From a virus: a stretch of DNA of 39,254 nt. Each line of letters starts with the position of its first letter. Position 1 is the stretch's first letter. Where the stretch lies: positions 1 to 39,254 of the IMG/VR virus record IMGVR_UViG_3300028776_000029; one strand, given 5' to 3'. The position numbers were made by a program, and so were the translations under genes. The notes under the pieces were generated by a model. It searched no databases. It saw only the letters and a list, made by a program, of their open reading frames with translations, and was not told the origin of the DNA. Of the stretch, positions 19,917 to 26,279 are shown piece by piece.

Positions 19917-20658
19917 ATTTTGTTCCTTTTAGTGAGCCTTTGACGGAATTCCAATGAATTTCTGATTTGGTCATTTTTTTCTGTGGTGCGCTATGCTCGG
20001 TGGTCTTAACGGCAAATAAACCTTTCCAGCCATTCACAATGCTCTGGTCAATCACCTTGGAGATATTGTGCCCTTTGTGCCTCAAGCTCTCCAAGGATTT
20101 AATGGCGCGCTTGGCTGCGTTGTCGCTGAGCGGGGCTTTGATGTATTTTCGGTGTTCGACAAAATCTTTCCAATCATTTTTGGGCAACCATGTGGGTAGC
20201 TCAATATCATTTTTAGAAAGAGGGGTTTGGGGAGTATTTAATATATGGTTAGTATCTGGTTTAGTATCTGGTATAGGTTTCCCCTTTTGAGGAAATTGAT
20301 TTCCGTTTTCTAGGATTTCCATTTCCCCTTTTGGGGAAATGGGTACATTCAATAACTTATGTCCAAAATCAGTTAAAGCGTACCAATTTGTCCGGTCATA
20401 TGGTGTAAGATTGTAGTTACCTGTTTGAATTAGACCGAATTCTTTACACTTTGAAAGCATACCTTCTATTTGTTTTTTTGACCAATAAGGAAACAGTTCA
20501 ACAAAGGCATCTACTGAGTTATAAGTCCAATATCTGCCATCATGACAATGTTTATTATTTGCCTGATTTTTAACGATCCAAAAGGAAAGATTATCCAGAA
20601 ATACTGCTACGTTCATGCCATATTCTTTTGCTAGTTCAATATCAAAATGATGTTGCAT
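19864..20658 (-). CDS. Replication initiator, O-like, with winged-helix N-terminus
   Basis: The 264-residue protein has an N-terminal winged-helix region (residues about 1-105; YGMNVAVFLDNLSFWIV, WSKKQIEGMLSKCKEFGLI). A low-complexity linker (110-155) is encoded by repeated DNA. The C-terminal domain (156-235) contains WKDFVEHRKYIKAPLSDNAA, then SIVNGWKGLFAVK. This C-terminal pattern is shared with phage O/DnaD-type replication proteins. The linker includes PIPDTKPDTN, a typical feature where the origin lies inside the gene. Its ribosome site sits in a small hairpin (20667-20679). Confidence 0.75.
   Translation of the reverse strand: MQHHFDIELAKEYGMNVAVFLDNLSFWIVKNQANNKHCHDGRYWTYNSVDAFVELFPYWSKKQIEGMLSKCKEFGLIQTGNYNLTPYDRTNWYALTDFGHKLLNVPISPKGEMEILENGNQFPQKGKPIPDTKPDTNHILNTPQTPLSKNDIELPTWLPKNDWKDFVEHRKYIKAPLSDNAAKRAIKSLESLRHKGHNISKVIDQSIVNGWKGLFAVKTTEHSAPQKKMTKSEIHWNSVKGSLKGTKYDPECNPSLDPFHKGSY
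20248..20340. repeat. Repeat cluster inside O-like gene, candidate origin
   Basis: TTTCCCCTTTTGAGGAAAT (20278-20296) and TTTCCCCTTTTGGGGAAAT (20322-20340) are near-identical and spaced 44 bases. The second is a perfect palindrome ATTTCCCC-TTTT-GGGGAAAT. Immediately left are two tandem copies of TTAGTATCTGG-type sequence (20249-20271). In lambda the origin iterons lie within the O gene linker, and these repeats encode the corresponding linker here. Confidence 0.5.
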
Positions 20659-20666
20659 TAAAATTT

Positions 20667-20679
20667 CTCCTTCGCGGAG
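20667..20679 (-). promoter_or_regulatory. Hairpin sequestering the O-like gene's ribosome site
   Basis: On the minus strand CTCC-GCGAA-GGAG folds so that the Shine-Dalgarno GGAG of the O-like gene (ATG 20658) is in the stem. The stem is only 4 bp, so it would tune rather than block translation. Confidence 0.4.
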
Positions 20680-20744
20680 TGCAAAAAAGCTTGAGATTCC
20701 TTTAAAATCCCTTAAAATTGCACTACCTGTTAAATGGAATTGAA

Positions 20745-20778
20745 CCCGCCTGCCTAAAGTTAGAGCTTTGCTGGCGGG
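20745..20778. other. GC-rich stem-loop between replication genes
   Basis: CCCGCC (20745-20750) pairs with GGCGGG (20773-20778), and an inner AAAG/CTTT stem closes a TTAGAG loop. Neither strand has a following T-run, so a plain terminator is unlikely. It lies in the gap between the winged-helix gene and the O-like gene, and could be an attenuator, processing site or origin structure. A tRNA-like GGTTCAATTCC next to it does not fold into a tRNA. Confidence 0.45.
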
Positions 20779-20798
20779 AGTAAACTTAGAATACTACT

Positions 20799-21086
20799 TC
20801 ATTTTATTACCCTTTCCTCTTTTTTTTCATCCTGATATCTTTTACCTTGATAAAAAAATATCTCTTGTGGATTCAATAGTCCGCTTTCATTACTTGTATG
20901 TATAAAATAAACAAGACCTTTGTCTTTTAAAATTTTTATGGCCTTATTGATTCTGCGATAGGTCAAATTATAATTTTTCGCTAATATTTCCCTTGTAAGC
21001 AAAGTGATATTTTTATCGTGATAATCTACCCAAATAGATTTTGCTAATTCTTCTGATAAAATTGCTACTGAAATGTTATTGTTCAT
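20799..21086 (-). CDS. Winged-helix DNA-binding protein, 95 residues
   Basis: Residues about 25-65 (ITLLTREILAKNYNLTYRRI, NKAIKILKDKGLVYFI) form a winged helix: two helices, recognition helix, and a wing strand 'GLVYFIHTSNESGLL'. The C-terminus is charged. It is the first gene leftward from the control region at 21.1-21.35 kb and is likely a replication or transcription regulator acting there. Confidence 0.65.
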   Translation of the reverse strand: MNNNISVAILSEELAKSIWVDYHDKNITLLTREILAKNYNLTYRRINKAIKILKDKGLVYFIHTSNESGLLNPQEIFFYQGKRYQDEKKEERVIK

Positions 21087-21131
21087 TTTGTTTTTTTACC
21101 TCTTTTAAATATTTTTGTAATATTATTAAAA

Positions 21132-21149
21132 TGTTTCACGCGTGGAACA
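21132..21149. promoter_or_regulatory. 18-bp palindrome TGTTTCACGCGTGGAACA
   Basis: Eight-base arms are symmetric around CG except for one position. The sequence resembles the ParB site TGTTTCACGTGAAACA with a two-base centre insertion and one change, and could equally be a repressor operator. It lies at the edge of an AT-rich tract (21087-21131) upstream of the leftward winged-helix gene. Confidence 0.5.
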
Positions 21150-21169
21150 AAAAAGTTACAAACAGTTTC

Positions 21170-21178
21170 TGTGGATAA
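21170..21178 (-). promoter_or_regulatory. Perfect DnaA box (TTATCCACA)
   Basis: TGTGGATAA on the plus strand is the exact complement of the E. coli consensus DnaA box. It lies about 40 bases from the AT-rich tract, an arrangement found at DnaA-dependent origins. A short inverted repeat ACCC-TAT-GGGT follows it. Only one perfect box was noticed here. Confidence 0.55.
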
Positions 21179-21241
21179 CCCTATGGGTAAGTCAATCAGA
21201 GTGTTATTTGAACCTTAAAAAATAGGGGATTTCATAAAAGA

Positions 21242-21322
21242 ATATTAAGTATACAATATGATCAATTTTGTACCATTAATATCTTCTTGCTAAATTGTCA
21301 ATCCTTTGTTAAAAAGTAATTT
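21242..21322 (+). promoter_or_regulatory. Operator-like 13-mer and weak promoter before micropeptide gene
   Basis: ATATTAAGTATAC (21242-21254) is an exact copy of the core of the palindrome at 12001-12013. Further right, TTGTCA (21295-21300), 16 bases and TAATTT (21317-21322) make a moderate promoter for the micropeptide gene at 21357. About 180 bases separate the DnaA box from that gene, with no other frame. Confidence 0.4.
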
Positions 21323-21356
21323 CTTGTATGTAAATTAACCTTAAGGAATCGAAGCC

Positions 21357-21413
21357 ATGGGTAAGAAAAAAGCCAAGAAGAAAGGCATGAAGGGCGAAAA
21401 GAAAGAATGCTAA
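21357..21413 (+). CDS. 18-residue lysine-rich micropeptide
   Basis: ATG 21357 is preceded by ATTAACCTTAAGGAAT, a variant of the leader used by three other plus-strand genes. The product MGKKKAKKKGMKGEKKEC has nine lysines and ends in cysteine. It is the only plus-strand gene between two leftward operons and has a plausible promoter. Such a peptide would bind nucleic acid or an acidic partner; this is inference. Confidence 0.5.
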   Translation: MGKKKAKKKGMKGEKKEC

Positions 21414-21622
21414 ATCAAGGGAGGCCGTATCAATAATGTTTCTGGTGCGGCTTCATTCTTGCCTTTTCGTTCATTCAATAACTGCACCCCTAGAATCCAT
21501 CTACCTTGTCTAAAAAAGCACAACTTAACTAATAGCGTTAAGTAGGCAATTTCCAAAATATCGCCCTGACAAATAACCTGATCAAAATAAGTGGGGGCAA
21601 CTATTAATTTTTGAATTTTCAT
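21410..21622 (-). CDS. 70-residue hypothetical protein
   Basis: The sequence MKIQKLIVAPTYFDQVICQG... has beta strands and the hydrophobic stretch ILEIAYLTLLVKLCFF. Its 3' end overlaps the tail of the micropeptide gene by four bases on the other strand. It is the last gene of the leftward early operon. The weak ribosome site makes it less certain than its neighbours. Confidence 0.5.
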   Translation of the reverse strand: MKIQKLIVAPTYFDQVICQGDILEIAYLTLLVKLCFFRQGRWILGVQLLNERKGKNEAAPETLLIRPPLI

Positions 21623-21657
21623 ACCAGCACTACTCTCTTATCATTGTTGAAAATTTT

Positions 21658-21993
21658 TCATAATAGTACAAAAAACCTATCTGGAATGGCTAGCACATTG
21701 ACTGCACCATAACTAAATATCATATTACTGTTACGGTCATATTGTGTCTCAGTCTTAATAAAAAATTCATCCATCAATGAAAGAAATACTGAATGTCGAA
21801 TAACAAAAGGCATTATTTGTTCTTTTTTATAACCTAACATTTCCCAATAATCAGAATAATTTTGAATCGCCTCTCTGAATTGGGAAGTATTTATAATGTC
21901 TTTGTAATTACTAGGATACGGAATTTCTCGACATGGTACGGAAGCTATCTTAATAGCTGGGCTAAACCAATTTTTTAGTTTTGTGAATTTCAT
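21658..21993 (-). CDS. 111-residue hypothetical protein
   Basis: ATG 21993 (MKFTKLKNWFSPAIK) follows AGGA and overlaps the upstream stop as TAATG; a longer frame lacks a ribosome site. Aromatic residues are frequent (NYSDYWEMLGYKKEQIMPF). No family is recognised. Confidence 0.6.
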   Translation of the reverse strand: MKFTKLKNWFSPAIKIASVPCREIPYPSNYKDIINTSQFREAIQNYSDYWEMLGYKKEQIMPFVIRHSVFLSLMDEFFIKTETQYDRNSNMIFSYGAVNVLAIPDRFFVLL

Positions 21994-22277
21994 TATCGAA
22001 TTCCTATAATCCTGCGCCATTCTTTGGTTTTTTTGGGGGTGCTAACTTTATTGTGTACGTCAGTTACCTCACCCGTTACCTCGTAGAACGAATATGGCGT
22101 GTCACCATAAACCGTTTCAATCTTCCTGCATCCAATTGAATGACATGTGACCCACGAACCAAAGTCATCAAATGAGAATATTTCACGGTGTGAGACGGGC
22201 TTATCTGACTTTACCCTATAAATCAGCTTACAATCTTTAGTATCGTAGTCTTTACTTATCCAGCCAAGTATGGTCAT
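21993..22277 (-). CDS. 94-residue hypothetical protein
   Basis: ATG 22277 lies in an ATGA overlap with the upstream stop, giving MTILGWISKDYDTKDCKLIY.... It is a beta-rich protein with paired Cys (SWVTCHSIGCRKIE) and a basic end (PKKTKEWRRIIGI). Function is unknown. Confidence 0.6.
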   Translation of the reverse strand: MTILGWISKDYDTKDCKLIYRVKSDKPVSHREIFSFDDFGSWVTCHSIGCRKIETVYGDTPYSFYEVTGEVTDVHNKVSTPKKTKEWRRIIGIR

Positions 22278-22654
22278 TTTGGTACTTCCATCCTTTTTTC
22301 TCGTATTTCCCCTATAATAAACCAAGCTATTGCTTCAACTAAGATAGAGTGAAAAGTATTATAAAATCCATCATGCTCAAAAAATTTATCATAATTTACT
22401 GAATAAGAATCTTCACATTTTTTTATGTAAGCACCATTAGGAAGTTTATCAATCAAGAATTCCGCATTATATGCCTCGCAAAGATTTTCGCCGGGATGCA
22501 GATAACCCCGGAGTTTGTTGGCTATTCTAGGGTCAATATCACCATCAAATTGATACCAGCATTGGTAATTGTCAGGATAGTCGAAGCCTAATTCTTTCAG
22601 TTTTGTGGATGTTTCAAAGCTAGTGTAAAGTTTCAAAATTTCTTCCTGTGTCAT
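22274..22654 (-). CDS. 126-residue phage hypothetical (MTQEEILKLYTSFETSTKLKEL type)
   Basis: The N-terminus MTQEEILKLYTSFETSTKLK, then ELGFDYPDNYQCWYQFD, resembles a family of short phage proteins beginning with a 'sxexakkLkelGf' helix. The C-terminal part (NTFHSILVEAIAWFIIGEI) is helical. No function is established. It is coupled by ATGA overlaps on both sides. Confidence 0.65.
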   Translation of the reverse strand: MTQEEILKLYTSFETSTKLKELGFDYPDNYQCWYQFDGDIDPRIANKLRGYLHPGENLCEAYNAEFLIDKLPNGAYIKKCEDSYSVNYDKFFEHDGFYNTFHSILVEAIAWFIIGEIREKRMEVPK

Positions 22655-22941
22655 TGCAAGCCATCCTTAAATTCTTTGTCTAAAATTGTATTAGCTTCTT
22701 TAGCAATGTCAGTAATGAATTCTTTTTGCATATCAAGTGGCATATCCTTAAACATCCATTTTGTCATTTTTTTCAAGAAAACGCCGAGTGTGATCATGGC
22801 AATATACCCAGCTTCCTCTTTTCCCATGGTGTTATTAAAATGATTGATCTTAGCATTCATTGTCTGGAACAATTTCCCTGCTAAGTAAATAGCCTTCTTT
22901 GACAATTTCTCCATTTCTTGCGCTTTCTGTTCGTCCGTCAT
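22651..22941 (-). CDS. 96-residue helical hypothetical protein
   Basis: ATG 22941 has AAGGAT eight bases upstream and lies inside the end of the preceding gene (92-base overlap). The product is helical throughout (EMEKLSKKAIYLAGKLFQTM; EEAGYIAMITLGVFLKKMTK). The strong ribosome site supports this start despite the long overlap. Confidence 0.6.
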   Translation of the reverse strand: MTDEQKAQEMEKLSKKAIYLAGKLFQTMNAKINHFNNTMGKEEAGYIAMITLGVFLKKMTKWMFKDMPLDMQKEFITDIAKEANTILDKEFKDGLQ

Positions 22942-23164
22942 GTATTAATCCTTGATAGTTAGATTTTAAAAATTCGAGTAGTTTTTGTATTTCATCGGCT
23001 TCAATGTAGCAGCTAGGGTATTCATCACCAAACTTGGTATTATCCACGGCATTAAGTTTAATCGTGTCACCTTGGCTACGGAAACCCATTTGAAATTGAC
23101 CACGATTGCTTTGGCCTAAAATTAAAAATAACGCGGGAATGTTACCAATTTTGGTCATGCTCAT
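22850..23164 (-). CDS. 104-residue hypothetical protein
   Basis: The frame starts MSMTKIGNIPALFLILGQSN..., with an internal ATG two codons on. It is beta-rich at first, with a helix at YIEADEIQKLLEFLKSNYQG. The last 30 residues are encoded in the region shared with the next gene, and look less constrained. Function is unknown. Confidence 0.6.
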   Translation of the reverse strand: MSMTKIGNIPALFLILGQSNRGQFQMGFRSQGDTIKLNAVDNTKFGDEYPSCYIEADEIQKLLEFLKSNYQGLIHDGRTESARNGEIVKEGYLLSREIVPDNEC

Positions 23165-23384
23165 CTTTATTTGTCTCCATTTCAGGTAGTAAATTACTTA
23201 AAAAATCACGCAATGCTCTAATGGATGATATATTTAAAACGGCCGTAGGATTGGCTGTGTTTCCTATATCTTCGGCTGAAATAGGCAACCATCGTGTTAA
23301 AGTTTTGAATAAGAGTAAATATTCATTATTCACAAATTGTTTAATAAAAGTTATCTGCAAATTATCATCTTTAAGCTCATTCAT
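23142..23384 (-). CDS. 80-residue hypothetical protein
   Basis: The protein MNELKDDNLQITFIKQFVNN... ends in an acidic tail (EMETNKDEHDQNW). A helix ISSIRALRDFLSNLL is visible. Its layout, a beta half then a 'lR.fL..L' helix, resembles the neighbour at 22850 (EIQKLLEFLKS), so the two could be distant paralogs. It is ATGA-coupled to the upstream gene. Confidence 0.6.
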   Translation of the reverse strand: MNELKDDNLQITFIKQFVNNEYLLLFKTLTRWLPISAEDIGNTANPTAVLNISSIRALRDFLSNLLPEMETNKDEHDQNW

Positions 23385-23635
23385 TGTGCCATCTCCCTAT
23401 CATTTTTGGAGGCGTCCAAAAGCTCGCGCTGCTTTTTCATGAAGGAGTCAATTAGATACTGGTTGTGTTCTAGCAGGGCATTAGCAATCTCTGGCGCAGT
23501 TGCACGGCGCAAAAATTGCGTTTCCATACTAAAGTACTTCTTGCCTCCTAAATTGAATTGCAAAATGCCATCAACTGGGTTACGGTCTCCATCGACTGTT
23601 AAAAGGTCAATCGTAATAGGTAGTGATTTTTGCAT
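23381..23635 (-). CDS. 84-residue hypothetical protein
   Basis: ATG 23635 has AAGGAA upstream. The protein has beta strands (PITIDLLTVDGD; GILQFNLGGKKYFSM) followed by a helix (APEIANALLEHNQYLIDSFM) and a charged end. The same beta-then-helix plan is seen in the next two genes. No family is recognised. Confidence 0.6.
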   Translation of the reverse strand: MQKSLPITIDLLTVDGDRNPVDGILQFNLGGKKYFSMETQFLRRATAPEIANALLEHNQYLIDSFMKKQRELLDASKNDREMAQ

Positions 23636-23675
23636 CAGTTTTTCCTTAAGTTTGAGTAAAAGGTAATGGTCATAT

Positions 23676-23699
23676 TTCCAGTAATAGTTATAACTGGAA
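23676..23699. other. Stem-loop between early genes
   Basis: TTCCAGT and ACTGGAA form a perfect 7-bp stem around a 10-base loop, in the 70-base gap between two early genes. No T-run follows on either strand. It may be an RNA processing or stability element. Confidence 0.45.
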
Positions 23700-23706
23700 T
23701 AATGTA

Positions 23707-24000
23707 TTAAAGTTTAATTTTCTTTTGACATTCATGACATTTAAAATAATCTATTTCTCCAATAGAATTGAGCAAATAAATAGCTTTATTTTGCAAAGAA
23801 TAGCCTTTAGGAATGTTAATTTTTTCAATATTCACAATTTCTTTTAAAAAATTAACCAAGCGTACATAATTTCCATGCTCCGTAAATTCACCATCTCCGA
23901 TGCACTCATAACAATACCAAATTTTAGCACCATCTTGTTCTTTTGACTTTTGTTCTAAGTCCGTAAATTCTGATTCACAGTTCTCACATTTATCATTCAT
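23707..24000 (-). CDS. 97-residue zinc-binding hypothetical protein
   Basis: CxxC pairs are at residues 5-8 (CENC), 30-33 (CYEC) and near the end (CHEC). The first two sets frame a likely zinc ribbon. The middle is helical (NYVRLVNFLKEIVNIEKINI). Its start overlaps the upstream stop. Function is unknown. Confidence 0.6.
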   Translation of the reverse strand: MNDKCENCESEFTDLEQKSKEQDGAKIWYCYECIGDGEFTEHGNYVRLVNFLKEIVNIEKINIPKGYSLQNKAIYLLNSIGEIDYFKCHECQKKIKL

Positions 24001-24407
24001 AAATTTTTCTTCTCATAAAGGTCAATTTTAGACAGGTGCAACTCCGCACCCATATTCGTTTCAATAAAGCGTTGCGCCAAATCATAATCGTCAAACGCTC
24101 TAAAGTCTTTCAGTGGTAAGCCCTTATAGTTCTTAGAACAGGGAATTGATACCACCCAAATTTCTTTAGAAGTCTCATTTTTTTTATGCTCCAATTGTTT
24201 ATCATTAAATGGGTAGGGCAACGTGGGAAGTTTTTCAATATGATTCGCTAGCTTCTCCAAGCCTGCCACAATTTCTAATTCACCTTGTTCAAACAAACTT
24301 GTGCTAAGAAAAAATATAGGCGTACCATCCACGCTAAACTCATAGTAATAATCAAACGCCTGAGTGAATGGATGCGTTTTTTTTACTTTACGAATATCAA
24401 TTTTCAT
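23997..24407 (-). CDS. 136-residue hypothetical protein
   Basis: The protein begins MKIDIRKVKKTHPFTQAFDY with a beta-rich first half. Its second half contains KEIWVVSIPCSKNYKGLPLK and FRAFDDYDLAQRFIETNMGA. ATGA overlaps link it to both neighbours. No family is recognised. Confidence 0.6.
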   Translation of the reverse strand: MKIDIRKVKKTHPFTQAFDYYYEFSVDGTPIFFLSTSLFEQGELEIVAGLEKLANHIEKLPTLPYPFNDKQLEHKKNETSKEIWVVSIPCSKNYKGLPLKDFRAFDDYDLAQRFIETNMGAELHLSKIDLYEKKNL

Positions 24408-25030
24408 GACTCCACTTCCTTAAATTCATCTTCGTCTAAGGTGAATTCAATGATTTTCATAAATGTTTCCCGATCATATATTTTGTCAAATCTTTCTTTT
24501 AAATAAGCACCCGTACATTTTATTCTTTGATCATAATTTATTTCCATAAGACCAATGCAATAAACCTGCGGCTCAACTAGCATGAATAAATCTAAATGAG
24601 GAGCATGTTGGTTTTTGTATTTACCACATTGATCAATTGAAAACATTCCATTATCTTCTTCAAGAACGTATGCAATGTAGCCATTTTTCCAACGATGAAC
24701 TTGTAAAACTTTTTTACCTTCGCGAGTTACACAAGGTTTTCCGGCTAACGCTTCTTCTAAATTGAATGGTTTGGTTTTCATTTTGGTTTCCTTTATGCGT
24801 TTAAAATTTTGTGGATTGCCTTTTTCAAAAACAAATCTTGTTGATAAATTAGGATGAAAAGGACATGTTCTTTTTGTACTTCTCCAATTATGTTCATCAC
24901 AAAAGAAAATTTTTTCCTTTATATTTGGATTTAAACCATATGAATTGACTATTGCAAAACATTCAACGCAATAAATATCATAATTATTTCCATGTTTTTT
25001 ACATGCCAAATTATCCCAAAAGTTACTCAT
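24404..25030 (-). CDS. 208-residue protein: Cys/His-rich N-part joined to a phage 'FNLEEALAGKP' domain
   Basis: Residues 1-80 contain CKKHG, CVEC, CDEH and CPFH, possible metal sites. Residues 84-125 begin MKTKPFNLEEALAGKPCVTR and EGKKVLQVHRWKNGYIAYV, a motif found at the N-terminus of separate small phage proteins. ATG 24781 (the M of MKTKPF) has its own strong AAGGAAA, so a shorter 125-residue product may also be made. The protein is therefore either a fusion or a two-product gene. Confidence 0.6.
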   Translation of the reverse strand: MSNFWDNLACKKHGNNYDIYCVECFAIVNSYGLNPNIKEKIFFCDEHNWRSTKRTCPFHPNLSTRFVFEKGNPQNFKRIKETKMKTKPFNLEEALAGKPCVTREGKKVLQVHRWKNGYIAYVLEEDNGMFSIDQCGKYKNQHAPHLDLFMLVEPQVYCIGLMEINYDQRIKCTGAYLKERFDKIYDRETFMKIIEFTLDEDEFKEVES

Positions 25031-25031
25031 T

Positions 25032-26144
25032 TTATTTCTCCACTAACTTCAATGCTGCTTGCTTGAAGTCTAAGTCTAGACAATGCTTCGCACATTTTTC
25101 AGTAAATATTTTAAAGATAAGAGCTATATCTTCCCATTCGCAACAATCTTTAAATTTTTCTGGAACAAGGATTTCCCATTCTCTTATACATTCATCGTAC
25201 AAACTTAAAATTGGCTCATCATCTTTCTTTGGCTTTTTAATTTTAGATTTTGGTTTAACCGCTTCCAGATTTTTTTGCGCCTCAACTAATTTTGCATTCT
25301 CAATTTTAAGCTTTTCATTTTCTTTAGCCGCTTCCACTTGCGCTGCTTTCAAAAGTTTTTGTTCTTCATCTAATTGTGCTTTTTGTTTCGCTAATAACTG
25401 TTGTTGGTTTTCAAATTCTTCTTGTTTGACTTTTTGTTCAAACTCATGCTGCTCTCTTATCTTTTGAGCTTGTCTATCGGCTTCCTCTTGACGTTGTTTT
25501 GCTATTTCCTGTCTGGCAATCTCGGCTATGCGTTTTTCTTCGGCTTCGGCTAAAGCTTTTTCTTCTTTCTGTTTTTTGAATTCTTCGAATCGAACTACAT
25601 CTAAATTAAATGAATGTTCCCATGTTTTATCATCGCTATCTTTAATAAAATCTAAGGAATATTCACTGATATGATTAATATAAATTGCTTGATAAATTGC
25701 GCCATTTAATTGGAATCCAGTTAAATAAAGTTGTTGAATTCTTTTTTGGGTACGAATTTCTAATTCTTTTACGCGCTCACGTTCAAGTCTATCTTGCTCA
25801 TCCTTCAACCGCTTAACTTCTAGCTCATATTCCAATTCTTTTTCTTTTAGGTGGGATTCAATTTCTTCTAGCTGCTCGCGGCGGCGTTTGGCTTCATTGT
25901 CAATGGCCTGCTTGATACGCATGGGGTTTTCAACTAACTCTTTGCGCTTTTCTTCAAGCTCGGTGCGGAATGATCTAACATGCAATCGCGCTGCTTTGAC
26001 AACATTGTAGCCTTCCTTGTCGTCAATGCCTTTAATATTCAAATCAAAGTATTCGTCTTTTAGTTTCTGAATTGCTTGATCTGTCACATTGAATTGCTTT
26101 AATTGAGAGTCAATAAAATCATCTGTCGTTAATTGATTATTCAC
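25032..26144 (-). CDS. Coiled-coil protein of recombination region, DUF1351-like (GTG start)
   Basis: The start is GTG 26144 (VNNQLTTDDFIDSQLKQFNV) with AAAGGAG at good spacing. The 370 residues include an N-terminal block IQKLKDEYFDLNIKGIDDKE with KAARLHVRSFRTELEEKRKE. This is typical of phage proteins encoded beside recombination genes. A very long Lys/Glu/Gln coiled coil follows (about 75-310), and the C-terminal helical domain contains SLYDECIREWEILVPEKFKD. It opens the leftward operon opposite the RecE-like genes. Its biochemical role is not established. Confidence 0.65.
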   Translation of the reverse strand: MNNQLTTDDFIDSQLKQFNVTDQAIQKLKDEYFDLNIKGIDDKEGYNVVKAARLHVRSFRTELEEKRKELVENPMRIKQAIDNEAKRRREQLEEIESHLKEKELEYELEVKRLKDEQDRLERERVKELEIRTQKRIQQLYLTGFQLNGAIYQAIYINHISEYSLDFIKDSDDKTWEHSFNLDVVRFEEFKKQKEEKALAEAEEKRIAEIARQEIAKQRQEEADRQAQKIREQHEFEQKVKQEEFENQQQLLAKQKAQLDEEQKLLKAAQVEAAKENEKLKIENAKLVEAQKNLEAVKPKSKIKKPKKDDEPILSLYDECIREWEILVPEKFKDCCEWEDIALIFKIFTEKCAKHCLDLDFKQAALKLVEK

Positions 26145-26158
26145 TTGGTATGCTCCTT

Positions 26159-26224
26159 TGTTGAAGTTGACGCAAATTATAAATGTCCTGTTGAGAGAAT
26201 GCAATACTTTTCTACTTGTGTTGA
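26159..26224. promoter_or_regulatory. Three phased TGTTGA operator-like hexamers
   Basis: TGTTGA occurs at 26159-26164, 26189-26194 and 26219-26224, exactly 30 bases apart. The last one is half of a perfect 13-bp palindrome TGTTGA-C-TCAACA (26219-26231) covering the rightward -35 box. The middle one lies in the spacer of the leftward promoter. The layout suits cooperative binding by the regulator encoded next door. Confidence 0.55.
26176..26204 (-). promoter_or_regulatory. Leftward sigma70 promoter of the early operon
   Basis: On the minus strand TTGCAT (26204-26199), 17 bases and a perfect TATAAT (26181-26176) precede GTG 26144 by 31 bases. It would transcribe the coiled-coil gene and the small genes down to 21410. 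Confidence 0.75.
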
Positions 26225-26249
26225 CTCAACAACATTTTGAAGGTATGAT
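26221..26249 (+). promoter_or_regulatory. Rightward sigma70 promoter of the recombination operon
   Basis: TTGACT (26221-26226), 17 bases and TATGAT (26244-26249) lie 30 bases before ATG 26280. The -35 box is inside the palindrome TGTTGACTCAACA, so bound regulator would block it. Confidence 0.75.
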
Positions 26250-26279
26250 AACCACAGATTATTAGGAGTGAAAGACAAT

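Noticed and set aside
20730-20790. Possible tRNA suggested by GGTTCAATTCC on the minus strand
   Set aside because: The bases flanking the TTCAATT do not pair as a T stem and no acceptor or anticodon arm fits; the region is better read as a GC-rich stem-loop.
24952-25467. 171-residue plus-strand ORF rich in Phe/Ser/Cys
   Set aside because: It is the antisense of the Lys/Glu/Gln coiled-coil gene, whose codons read Phe/Ser/Leu on the other strand; it has no ribosome site.
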